Shown piece by piece: positions 38,066 through 46,290 of a DNA stretch of 64,000 nt (its first letter is position 1; each line of letters opens with the position of its first letter). Made by a program: the position numbers and the translations under genes. The DNA comes from Tetranychus cinnabarinus (lineage: Eukaryota; Arthropoda; Arachnida; Trombidiformes; Tetranychidae): positions 5,952,001 to 6,016,000 of the forward strand of contig WHVY01000003.1 of assembly GCA_022266195.1 (NCBI GenBank), given 5' to 3'. The notes beneath the pieces are model-generated. The model did not search any database. It saw only the letters and a list, made by a program, of their open reading frames with translations, and was not told where the DNA came from.

Positions 38066-39175
38066 AACAAATGTAAACTATCTACGAATAAAGAAAAATT
38101 GTCAAGATTAAATCACAGTTGGAGAAAAACGCTGTCAATTTACAAACAGTTCCACAATCACAAAGATATCACTTTGAACTACAATTCACTCAAATAAAGA
38201 CATAATTTTGACATCTTACATTGCAAAACAGAACGCATAATCGAATGGAAGAAAGTTGTCTTACCTGTGATGGTTATTATTGTCACACTATGATATAAAT
38301 GAAAGAATGGTACAATAAAAGCGAAAAATCTATAATTAAATTAAATAACATAGAAACTCGTTTTATTCATAGTGAGAATTTCTCACAGATTGAAATAAGT
38401 AACCAATAGCTACCGATGATTTGTATGCAACAAAAAACCGCTAAATTCGAAATTATTCTGAAAATTATGAAAATGATTCTAACTGCAAGGTTTTAATTAA
38501 AATTATCTCTATTTTCAGAAAATGCATCTGAATAAAGAAATTGAAACATTGAAATAATTGAAATAATTTAATCATTTTGAGTTGACCAACAAGTTTATTC
38601 AATTTCAAATTGGCAGAATGATTCGAACCACTCATAGTCACATTAAAGAAACTTTAAAAATCTTCAATACTAATTATTATACAGATAACACAATGCTGAA
38701 GTTAACTGTTATTTGATTGTTTAGAGCTGGTGGAAGCATTCGAATCTGATTCAATAGCTATTCTGGCAACCTTGCGAGTTTCTTTCACTTTAAATTCGGG
38801 ACACATCATCTCAGTCCATGATACTGGAACCATTAAAACACCTAGAAAAGATAAAAATTTGAGTTGAGAGCAATCATGATTAATATAGCTGATGAAATAT
38901 ACCATTTTCACTACGAGCAATAACCACTCCAAACTCATTGGATGCTGTCGACAGTAAATACCCAGATTCAGATAGTCCGATGATTTTTGCTAAGATAATA
39001 TCGCCTGGTCGAAAGCAAGTGTATAATTCAACGTTGTCTTTATCAGTGGCACGCACATCTTCCTTTCGTATTATTGCCTTGAATGGTTGTTTCAATACAC
39101 TGTCAGCGATGCATTTGATTAAACATTTACATTGATTGGACACAATTTTTTCTACTTGGCAGGTAACAATATCAC
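38066..39175. repeat. Segmental duplication, source copy (TAF8 leader/promoter through EXOSC1 3' part)
   Basis: The segment from about 10 nt upstream of the TAF8 ATG to exon 3 of EXOSC1 matches 45418–46290 in the same orientation. Shared landmarks are ACAGTTCCACAATCACAAAG, GTAACCAATAGCTACC, AGTCACATTAAAGAAACTTT and GCATTCGAATCTGATTCAAT. This copy contains intact genes, so it is the likely source. About 280 bp of EXOSC1 here have no counterpart in the other copy. Confidence 0.9.
38082..38264 (-). promoter_or_regulatory. Probable 5'-UTR intron of TAF8
   Basis: On the minus strand a near-perfect donor (CACAG|GTAAGAC) at 38265/38264 and a pyrimidine-tract acceptor (TTTATTCGTAG) at 38082 flank 183 nt, ending 21 nt before the TAF8 ATG. 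Both splice sites are conserved in the diverged copy at 45434–45610, which supports their being used. Confidence 0.6.
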
Positions 39176-39528
39176 CGACCTGGGGAATTTTACGGACGAA
39201 ATTGCCATGGGGCATAACTTCAAAAATATTCTGGAAAGTAAATTTTAAACAAAAAGTCAATATCGAAAATTATAATTCAAAATACAAAATAATAAACAAA
39301 CCTCATCTTTATTTTCAATAATATTAACTTTACCCGCGAGAGCAGCATAAATGTAAGATCCTTTCAAGAAAGTGCCTCTACCTCCGAGATTTTTATCATC
39401 AGCAACACAGAGACGATCACCTATCACAAATTTCCAGAGCTATTAATATGAATTATTACCAAATTAAAGTAAAATAACTTACCTGGAACACAAAACATGG
39501 CAATAATTTCACTCAAAATGAGACTCAT
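38702..39528 (-). CDS. EXOSC1: EXOSC1 / CSL4, RNA exosome cap subunit
   Basis: Four exons (39528–39483, 39420–39302, 39230–38903, 38841–38702) join in phases 1, 0 and 1, giving 210 residues against about 195 in human. The N-terminal domain has CVPGDRLC and GRGTFLKGSYIYAALAG. The S1 RNA-binding domain follows (VGDIVTCQVEKI), with the family signature FKAIIRKEDVRATDKDNVEL and FRPGDIILAKII. The end has VPVSWTEMMCPE, a zinc-ribbon-like remnant with few Cys as in other animals, and RKVARIAIE. CSL4 caps the exosome core, binding RNA with its S1 domain. The first codons lie 136 bp from the divergent EXOSC4 start, and the 3' end is about 640 bp from the TAF8 ATG. Confidence 0.95.
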
Positions 39529-39664
39529 GTGTTCATTTAAACATTGGAATCAGACAAAATATCGATAAATATCGATATTTATCATCGATAGCGATAACAT
39601 TGCTCATCTTGGATGTTTACACATTTTTTTTCACTGGTTTTCATCAAGTTTTTTTATATTAATA
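39529..39664. promoter_or_regulatory. Bidirectional promoter of EXOSC1 and EXOSC4 with TATCGATA palindromes
   Basis: Only 136 bp separate the two divergent start codons. TATCGATA occurs exactly at 39560–39567 and 39570–39577, with CATCGATA at 39583–39590 and a further GCGATAAC after it. TATCGATA is the DRE core bound by DREF in insects at promoters of growth and replication genes. Whether this species uses DREF is inference. There is no TATA box suited to either gene. Confidence 0.75.
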
Positions 39665-40467
39665 ATGGAGTCACGAATTCTTTTAGAATCCACCTCAGTT
39701 AAAACCCCGTTCAGGATTGATGGTCGCAAACCCCACGAAGTACGTAGTTTAACTTGTCGTCTTGGTGTTTTCCAGCAAGCAGATGGATCTTCATATGTTA
39801 AACTCGGAAACACACAAGTATTGGCCACCGTTTATGGTCCTCATGACACTCGTGGTAAAAGTAACCCAGAAAAGTCGATAATTAATTGTAAATTTAGGTT
39901 GTCAACTTTTAGCAAATCTACAAGGAGAAATTTACACAGGGATATAAGATCTATTGAAATTAGCAACAATTTGACACAAGTATTTGATTCCGCTATTTTA
40001 ACTGAATTGTATCCACATTCACAAATTGACATTTATCTTGGTAAGTATAGTAAATATTCAACCTAAACTTCCCCACAAAATCATTGGTTATAATAATTTT
40101 CTTGATTGCTACAGAGGTGGTTCAATCAGACGGCAGTGACTATGCTGCTTGCATTAATGCTGCTTCATTGGCTATAATTGATGCCGGTATCCCAATTAAG
40201 GATGTTGTATGTGCCTGTAGCGCTGGATTCATCGACAATCAACCAATTACCGATATAAATGCTGTTGAAGAATCTTCAAATGGTACACCTATTCTTACAA
40301 TTGGTATGCTACCAAAAGATAAACAGATACTTTCAATGGAATCAAGTGGCGGAATTCATCTTGATAATTTGAACGATGTTATGGATGCAGCAATAGAAGG
40401 TTGCAAATCTGTTTTATTTATTATGAAGCAGACAATTCTGAATCACATTCAAGAATTGAAAGATTAA
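39665..40467 (+). CDS. EXOSC4: EXOSC4 / RRP41, RNA exosome core (RNase PH-like) subunit
   Basis: Exon 1 (39665–40040) and exon 2 (40115–40467) join in phase 1 (TATCTTG|GTAAGT ... CTACAG|AGGTGG), giving 242 residues, the usual family length (about 245). RNase PH features in order are RIDGRKPHEVRSLTCRLGV, ADGSSYVKLGNTQVLATVYGP, EISNNLTQVFDSAI, SQIDIYLEVVQSDGSDYAAC and INAASLAIIDAGIPIKDVVC. The sequence up to the junction reads on without loss. As in other animals the ring is expected to be catalytically dead and to act as an RNA channel, with RRP41 paired to RRP45. AATAAA signals lie directly after the stop. It shares a promoter with EXOSC1. Confidence 0.96.
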
Positions 40468-40794
40468 TAAAATTGATGTATTTGTTTAATAAAAAAGTTA
40501 AAATTATAAAATAGTACGATTGTTATGCTTAACGAGCTTATTTTAATTAATCCTATTTTACAATTTGTTTTGCTTTTAGAAAGCACATGTTTTGGCTTAA
40601 ACCCAATTATCAATACACTTAATGTAGTTCCACTTCATCTCCCTAGATGCCACTAGAAATATAGAAACACAAAATCTTTCAAATATTGCGCCTTACATGC
40701 TCAATAAAGACATGTTTTCAAATAATTTAACGGAAAAGTTAAAAGTTTCGTATCTCAATCTGTTTCATCTTTTATTTTTATTATTATACTCAAA

Positions 40795-41587
40795 ATGATT
40801 GATCATTATAATTCATGTTTAGCCAATTTTGAGCAACTGTTAAACCATGTTAGCGAGGAAATCCCGACGGTCAACCATGATAAAATGAGAATAAACAAAG
40901 CCACTGTGCAACATGATATTGAACAAAGTAAGAAATATTTTGTGTATTTTTTTCTTTGAATTTATTTAGTGATTTTCTTTATTCTTGCCCTCCAGATTTA
41001 CGAGAACTTGCTAAAACCTTCAAAAAAGTCAAAACCGATTTTGAAAAAGCTGAAAAAGAATTGAATTTGAAACAACAAAGTGTGAACATAATAAAAAAAT
41101 CTGATGAACAACTTGAACACCGCCTGGCTCAGAGAATCGAAGCTTTTGAGAAAAAAGTTGCACGGGAAAAAGAAAAGAAAGAGTTGATTTCTTCGGTATT
41201 CACATTCACCGAGGATGTTGGATTTCATTTTAATGTCTGTCAGTCAGAAAACGAGACAACGGACGAAGAGCCATCCAAATTCAAGATTGGGTTCTCACAT
41301 ATTGATCCTGATGATGCAGAAAAAATCTTCTCCGTAACAATTGACATAAAGCTTGGAACGATCAAAGGTAAATGTTGATTACATGAATACACTTCATCAA
41401 ACGAAATTAATGTACTTTTTTCTCTTTTCTAATAGTTCTAGAAGTTGATACTGCAGAGGAGGAATTCAAAGAACTTGAAAAATGGTTCAATGAAAAGTTC
41501 GCCGTTATTAATCTTCCAATTTTCGTAAACAGAGCGCGCAAAATTTTCTTGAAAATATGTAAAGGAAAAAATGCTAATAATCAATAA
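40795..41587 (+). CDS. SPC25: SPC25, NDC80 kinetochore complex subunit
   Basis: Three exons (40795–40927, 40996–41367, 41436–41587) join in phases 1 and 1, giving 218 residues against about 224 in human. Residues about 40–120 form a continuous coiled coil (KVKTDFEKAEKELNLKQQSV, QRIEAFEKKVAREKEKK). The C-terminal globular RWD-like domain follows, with the family pattern LHF/FxF-type strand (GFHFNVCQ), FKIGFSHIDPDDAEKIFSVT and a closing INLPIFVNRARKIF helix. SPC25 with SPC24 anchors the NDC80 complex to the inner kinetochore. The intron-retained frame ending at 41378 is the unspliced form of exon 2. The gene ends 38 bp from the convergent RPP38-like gene. Confidence 0.82.
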
Positions 41588-41625
41588 AGACACGATTGTT
41601 TTTAAATAGCATGAATGCAAAATTT

Positions 41626-42690
41626 TCATTTATTTTTATTCTGTTCTCTCTTCTTAGTTTTTGTTCGTCCAGAAGAATTTAACTGAATCGTCTTCGGAAG
41701 TCTGAATGAGTTTGTTTCATATAACTGTTGTCCTAAATTTGATATTTTTCTCGTTTCCGCTTTGACATCAGCCCATGGAATTGTTAAATCAATGTGTTTG
41801 AAAAAACTTCTCGATGGAAAATAGTTGGTGGTTTCCTCCACATTGATAAAATCAGCCATTTTAAGTTTCGGGGTATTTTCATCACTAAATTTTTCAGTTT
41901 CACTTGGTGAATTTGCTTCTTCTACTTCAATGAAGAAATTTTCTTCTGGTGGCATATCAAATACAAATTCATCTCCACTAGATTTTTTTATTGCATCACT
42001 TTTGGTTTGTTGTTTGGTGAGAGTTGAACTTTTTTGAATAATTTCTTGGGATGGATTTTGAGTAAGTTGCTTAAAAGTTTGAAACAATGGATGGCACAAT
42101 GATAATGGGTCTTTCACTTTCTCTGTTAAACCAAAACAGGCCAGTTTCGAAATTCCTAAAATATTGCTCAAATTATCCAAGTTTTTTGATATTAAATATG
42201 CAACACCAAATTCTTGACATAAATCACGTAGAGTGGCTTGTAAATGAATAGTTAATGGATCACTTATGACAACACCAATCACTAAATTTCTTTGAATTTT
42301 TCTCATAACTTCTGTAATTCCAAATATCAATTCATCTTTGATAGGATTCTTGCTTTTGACTTCTTCAACTTTATCGTTATCAGCTCCTTCTGTTGTCGTC
42401 ACTTTTTCCGGTTTCTTAAATCTACCAAAATTAATCAGAATATTTAAATGAAATAAAATCGAATTTTTGTCGATTGAATGCATAATTTTTAATTTTTTAA
42501 GTAACTATAAATACCTTTGATTGTTAAAAGCACATTCAGGATGATTTGAAATGAGTCCAGAGAAAAATGAGTTGATTTCTTGTCCATCAGATTGTTTAAA
42601 ACTAGTCAGAGTTTCACCCTCTTTCCCTTGGAGAAATGTTATCTTTCTAATTTTCTTAGATTTATTATTTTTTTTAGTTTTGGAACTCAT
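41626..42690 (-). CDS. RPP38: RPP38-like subunit of RNase P/MRP (L7Ae family)
   Basis: Exon 1 (42690–42515) and exon 2 (42421–41626) join in phase 2 (CAAAG|GTATTT ... GGTAG|ATTTAAG), giving 323 residues. A basic N-terminus (SSKTKKNNKSKKIRK) precedes a segment with NHPECAFNNQRFKKPEK. The L7Ae/Ribosomal-L30e fold at about 80–165 reads ELIFGITEVMRKIQRNLVIG, then GVAYLISK and ILGISKLACFGL, the kink-turn RNA-binding fold. The LVIGV/EV order and the ILGISKLACFGL loop fit RPP38 better than NHP2 or SNU13, which are much shorter. The acidic Glu/Ser-rich middle and the basic RTKTKKREQNKNK end are variable regions. RNase P/MRP processes tRNA and rRNA precursors in the nucleus. Confidence 0.7.
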
Positions 42691-43290
42691 ATTTTTTTGA
42701 TTATTGAAATAGAAAAATAAAGACTAAAACAATAAATAAATTGTTAACAAGATGAAAACAGAGTAAAAAAACTACTTTATGTAAACAAATACATGTTTTT
42801 GAATTTTGCTAAACACATGTTTTGATCCGATAACTTAAGAGTAACGATAAGTATCGAATACTTGTGCGTATCTTTCCAAATCGAGCGCGCTTATGGAATC
42901 TAAAATTCAAGATTCAAAATTGACTTTGAATTCCAATTCGTTAAATTAGCACCCTCTGAAAAAATCTTGAACTACATTATCTTGGCTTGGAATATATTTC
43001 AAGTACTCAATGTATTTTAATTGCAAAAAATCCGTTAAGTTGATGAGTTTGAGTACATAGCAAAGTACTCGAAAATTTCACTAATCAATAGCCTAGACAA
43101 TTAACTTTACAAAGATATTAGTGAATAAACTGATTTCATAGTTGAATCAGCGAACAACTTTATCGAGAATTATAAGATTTTATCACTACAATTAACTGGT
43201 TTTAAACATTTTTGAAAAATGTAAATAAATGACATGCAAATGCAGGCAGATTTGACTTTTAAAAATTTATATTGTCGGTAACAATGGCAA
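42691..43290. other. Intergenic: RPP38-like promoter and 3' flank of the dehydrogenase gene
   Basis: No frame is supportable here. About 150 bp upstream of the RPP38-like ATG lie CGATAAC (42827–42833) and ACGATAAGTATCGAATA (near 42844–42860), resembling the CGATA elements of the exosome promoter, then a GC-rich spot (GAGCGCGC near 42883). The rest is AT-rich. Confidence 0.45.
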
Positions 43291-44111
43291 TCACCACGGA
43301 ATTATTTTGCCGTCGAAGTTAATAATTTTGCCATTAGAGTTTTTATCGATTGAGCCGAGAGTTTTTAGCATTTTTGAAACACTAAAATCAACTTTCATCG
43401 GTGCGTTTTTACCTCCCATATCAGTCTTGACCCAACCAGGATGCATGGATACACATAAAATACCTTCCTTCTCTAAATCAGCGGCTACGCTTTTGGTAAT
43501 CATGTTTAGAGCAGCTTTACTGGTTCGATATGGATACATTCCACCTTGGTTATTTTCACTGATGCTACCAATTATTGCACTTATGTTAACAATTAACTTT
43601 GATGTTTTTTCTTTGTCTGAAGCTTTGATTAGAGGAAGCAGGGTTTTGGTGAGAATTAATGGCGCTACAGTGTTTACTTCAAGACTATCCAGCATGTCTT
43701 TAGGTGAAACTTGGCTTAAAGTTTTGAATGCAGCAACTCCGGCATTATTAATTAGCAAATCCAATCCTGTTGTACCAACTATTTGATTGACTTCGGTGGA
43801 TAATTTATCATAACTCGAAAAATCCCGAACATCAAGCCGCACAATGTGTAGGTTATTGGTGACAGAGGTAAGTTTCTTCAATTCCTGATTAAAAATGAGA
43901 AATGATATAAATAAGCGAGCTTGAAAACGTAAATTTAACAGTGACGGATTGAAGGAAGAAAATAAGACTAAATTACCTCAGCTTTATCGGGGTTACGGCA
44001 AGCAGCAATCACATTTATCGGTTTAGGATCTAGATTGATAATCTGGCGAACAAATTCCAAGCCAATTCCACGATTAGCCCCAGTGATGAAACATGATGTA
44101 GTGCGAAGCAT
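43291..44111 (-). CDS. Classical short-chain dehydrogenase/reductase (sniffer/C-factor type)
   Basis: Exon 1 (44111–43977) and exon 2 (43884–43291) join in phase 0 (GCTGAG|GTAATT ... AATCAG|GAATTG), giving 242 residues. The Rossmann dinucleotide motif TGANRGIG is at residues 10–17, and CRNPDKAEEL is typical of the NADP(H)-binding loop (ACR). LDVRD, NNAG, the catalytic Ser region (NISAIIGSI) and the catalytic YPYRTSKAALN (Tyr and Lys four apart) follow, then HPGWVKTDMGG. This pattern is that of carbonyl reductases related to Drosophila sniffer and bacterial C-factor. The substrate is not predictable. Length is normal and no defect is seen. Confidence 0.92.
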
Positions 44112-44551
44112 GTTTGGTTTATGTAATTATGTATTTAAAAACAAATATTGAAACAGTTACAAATAGGAATTTCTAATTAAGAAAGGTTAAATGATCTTGC
44201 ACACATAAAATAAAGAGAAAACAAAATAACGATCAGCTGTTTGATGTTTATCATGTCATTTTAACTTGTTATGGAATCTTGCAAACCTTCAACAGACAAG
44301 AAAATAATGATTTTTTATACTGTAGCAGTGAGAAATTCTTTAATATAATTTTAAAAAATTCTGATTTATCGATCAGATTTTAGTTTATGGATAACAATTT
44401 TGACAATTGCGATGATTCTTTTTTTTGGCGCGAACTATTTAAACTTTTGAAAGCATAATTCTTATTTTGTCACCATATGAGATCAATTAAGAGTTAAGAA
44501 CACATCTGTATACAAAAGGGTGGAAATATTGTTCAATTAAAGTAAGAAACA
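44112..44551. other. Promoter region of the dehydrogenase gene with an E2F-like site
   Basis: The 440 bp between the dehydrogenase start and the 3' end of the next gene contain no frame. TTTTTTGGCGCGAA at about 44420–44433 matches the E2F consensus TTTSGCGC. Its position, about 310 bp upstream of the ATG, is compatible with a promoter element. No experimental link is known. Confidence 0.45.
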
Positions 44552-45404
44552 TCATGATGTTCCATTTTTAGGTTGCAAGTTATTGAAACTTGCTATACAT
44601 TTAACTTTGCCTTTGAAAGTTTTTTTAACATTTATGCTTTCACTTGTTGAATCAATGGTTAAAAATTCAATTCCTTGGACCTCTCCGTTATAAAGGCCTC
44701 TAGAATAAACTGTTGAAACACTATAAGAGACTAAAACTACATAAAGACTAAGTTTCCGTTGAATTAGAAATTCCATAAGATCTGAAATAAAAGAATCGTC
44801 ACAGTAAATAATGACCAACTTGAGATTGATATTAAGAGCAGCTTGTTCCATAAAATAGCGGTAAATGGATACTGTGTGAGAAAAAGAGAATAGATAAGTT
44901 TAAGATTCATTAACAATCAAAAATTGACTTTCCACAGATCAATAAATTTCAAATTATTTATGATTTGCGAAATGATGAAATTTTTGATAACTTACTCAAT
45001 AGACTGAATGGGTCAGGTTCATGAACCATTGCTATACTTTCAAGAGTGGTATCTTCAGATAAAAAACTTTTAAATTTTGCTATATTAAAACAATTAAGGC
45101 CATCGAAGATAATAATTTTGTGTTTACTTTTACATTGAGTCAGTGCTTGTAGTTGCTTGTTGTTTTCTTTTGATTCTTTGGTTGCTTCAATGATTAATTT
45201 ATAAATGTAACGATTAATAGCTGGAGCATTGTTGACTGAAAAATCAATACAGTAAAGTCCGAATTTGTCCAATATTTTGTCGATTCTGTTATCTGTATGA
45301 CACACTGCTAAAGACTTTTGAGTAGCATTAACTCTCAACAAAACATCGAGGAAACTTTCACTCAAACCAGAGTGGATTGGAGATTGTTTGGCCCTGTAAC
45401 TCAT
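44552..45404 (-). CDS. Unrecognised 242-aa protein driven by a copied TAF8 leader
   Basis: Exon 1 (45404–44996) and exon 2 (44871–44552) join in phase 1 (CTATTGA|GTAAGT ... CACACAG|TATCCA). ATG 45404 (MSYRAKQSP) is chosen because the sequence upstream is a copy of the TAF8 5' leader. The protein alternates helices and hydrophobic strands: SLAVCHTDNRIDKIL, KHKIIIFDGLNCFN (a Walker-B-like strand, acidic Asp after four hydrophobics), LKLVIIYCDDSFISDLMEFL and LSLYVVLVSYSVSTVYS. No Walker A is present. The fold could be a degenerate RecA/P-loop or Rossmann-like domain, as in RAD51-paralogue accessory proteins, but that is a guess. A probable 5'-UTR intron lies at 45434–45610. Confidence 0.7.
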
Positions 45405-45433
45405 AGTTATGTACTCGAACAAATGTAACCTAT

Positions 45434-45610
45434 CTCCGAAAAAGAGCCAAAGTCCCAAATTTGAATTACGGTTGGCAAAGAGCGCTGTAAATGTACAAAC
45501 AGTTCCACAATCACAAAGGTATCACTTTGACCTGCAATTCATCGAAATAAAGAAATAATTTTAACATTAATAGACTGGATGAGTAATCGAATGGAGGGAA
45601 GTTGTCTTAC
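45434..45610 (-). promoter_or_regulatory. Probable 5'-UTR intron inherited from TAF8
   Basis: The donor (ATAAG|GTAAGAC) at 45611/45610 and the acceptor (TTTTTCGGAG) at 45434 correspond base for base in position to the TAF8 leader intron at 38264 and 38082. They bound a 177-nt intron that ends shortly before the ATG at 45404. Confidence 0.5.
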
Positions 45611-46019
45611 CTTATGTTTATCATTGTCACTGTAAGAAATACACTAGAAACAATAAAAGCGATAAATCTACAATTTAATTAATTAAAAAAACAGAAACTC
45701 ATTTTAATCTTATGGAACTAAATAAGTAACCAATAGCTACCAATAACTTGTATGCAAACACGACCGCTAAATTCGAAATTAGTTTGAAAATTATGCAAAT
45801 GATCCAAACTACAAGTTTTTGATTAAAATTGTCTCTATTTTCAGAAAATACATCTAAATCAATAAATTGAAACATTGAAATAATTTAATCATTCTGAGTT
45901 GACAAAAAGTTTATTCAAATTCGCAGAATGATTCCAGACTCATAGTCACATTAAAGAAACTTTAAAAATCTTCAATACTAATTATTACACAGATAACACA
46001 ATGCTCAAATTATTTTTTA

Positions 46020-46290
46020 TTTGTGTAATAAACTGTTATCTGATTGTTTACAGCTGGAAGCATTCGAATCTGATTCAATAGCTATTCTGGCAAAACGAAA
46101 CCTCACTTTTACACTTTCAGAGTCTCGGCTAGCTTTGACCAAAATATCAACGCTAACAGCTAGCATTCATGGCAGTTCAATCAAATGGTTATTCAATACA
46201 TTGTTAGCGATACATTTGATTAAACATTTATATTTAATGACATCGTTTTTATATATTTGGCAAGTAACAATATGACTGACCACGTGAACT
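46020..46290 (-). pseudogene. Degenerate EXOSC1 (CSL4) fragment
   Basis: The end of EXOSC1 exon 4 (GCATTCGAATCTGATTCAAT and GCTATTCTGGCAA) is followed after a deletion by sequence matching exon 3 (ATTTGATTAAACATTTA, ACTTGGCAGGTAACAATAT-like). The middle of the gene, including the KEDVRATDKD signature, is missing or scrambled. The remaining frame is broken, so no function is expected. Confidence 0.8.

Larger units (their letters stand above)
45418..46290. repeat. Segmental duplication, derived copy (TAF8 leader/promoter plus EXOSC1 remnant)
   Basis: Same orientation as 38066–39175 and alignable over most of its length with small indels. The match starts about 14 nt upstream of the ATG of the adjacent gene (ACAAATGTAA at 45420) and includes the donor and acceptor of the 5'-UTR intron, the intervening promoter DNA and the EXOSC1 3' UTR. 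It then jumps about 280 bp and continues in EXOSC1 exon 3. The noncoding part is better preserved than the EXOSC1 coding part. Confidence 0.9.

Noticed and set aside
38610..38640. GGTTCGAATC-like T-loop on the minus strand
   Set aside because: No flanking stem pairs and no A box or cloverleaf. It lies in the EXOSC1 3' flank and is not kept in the duplicate.
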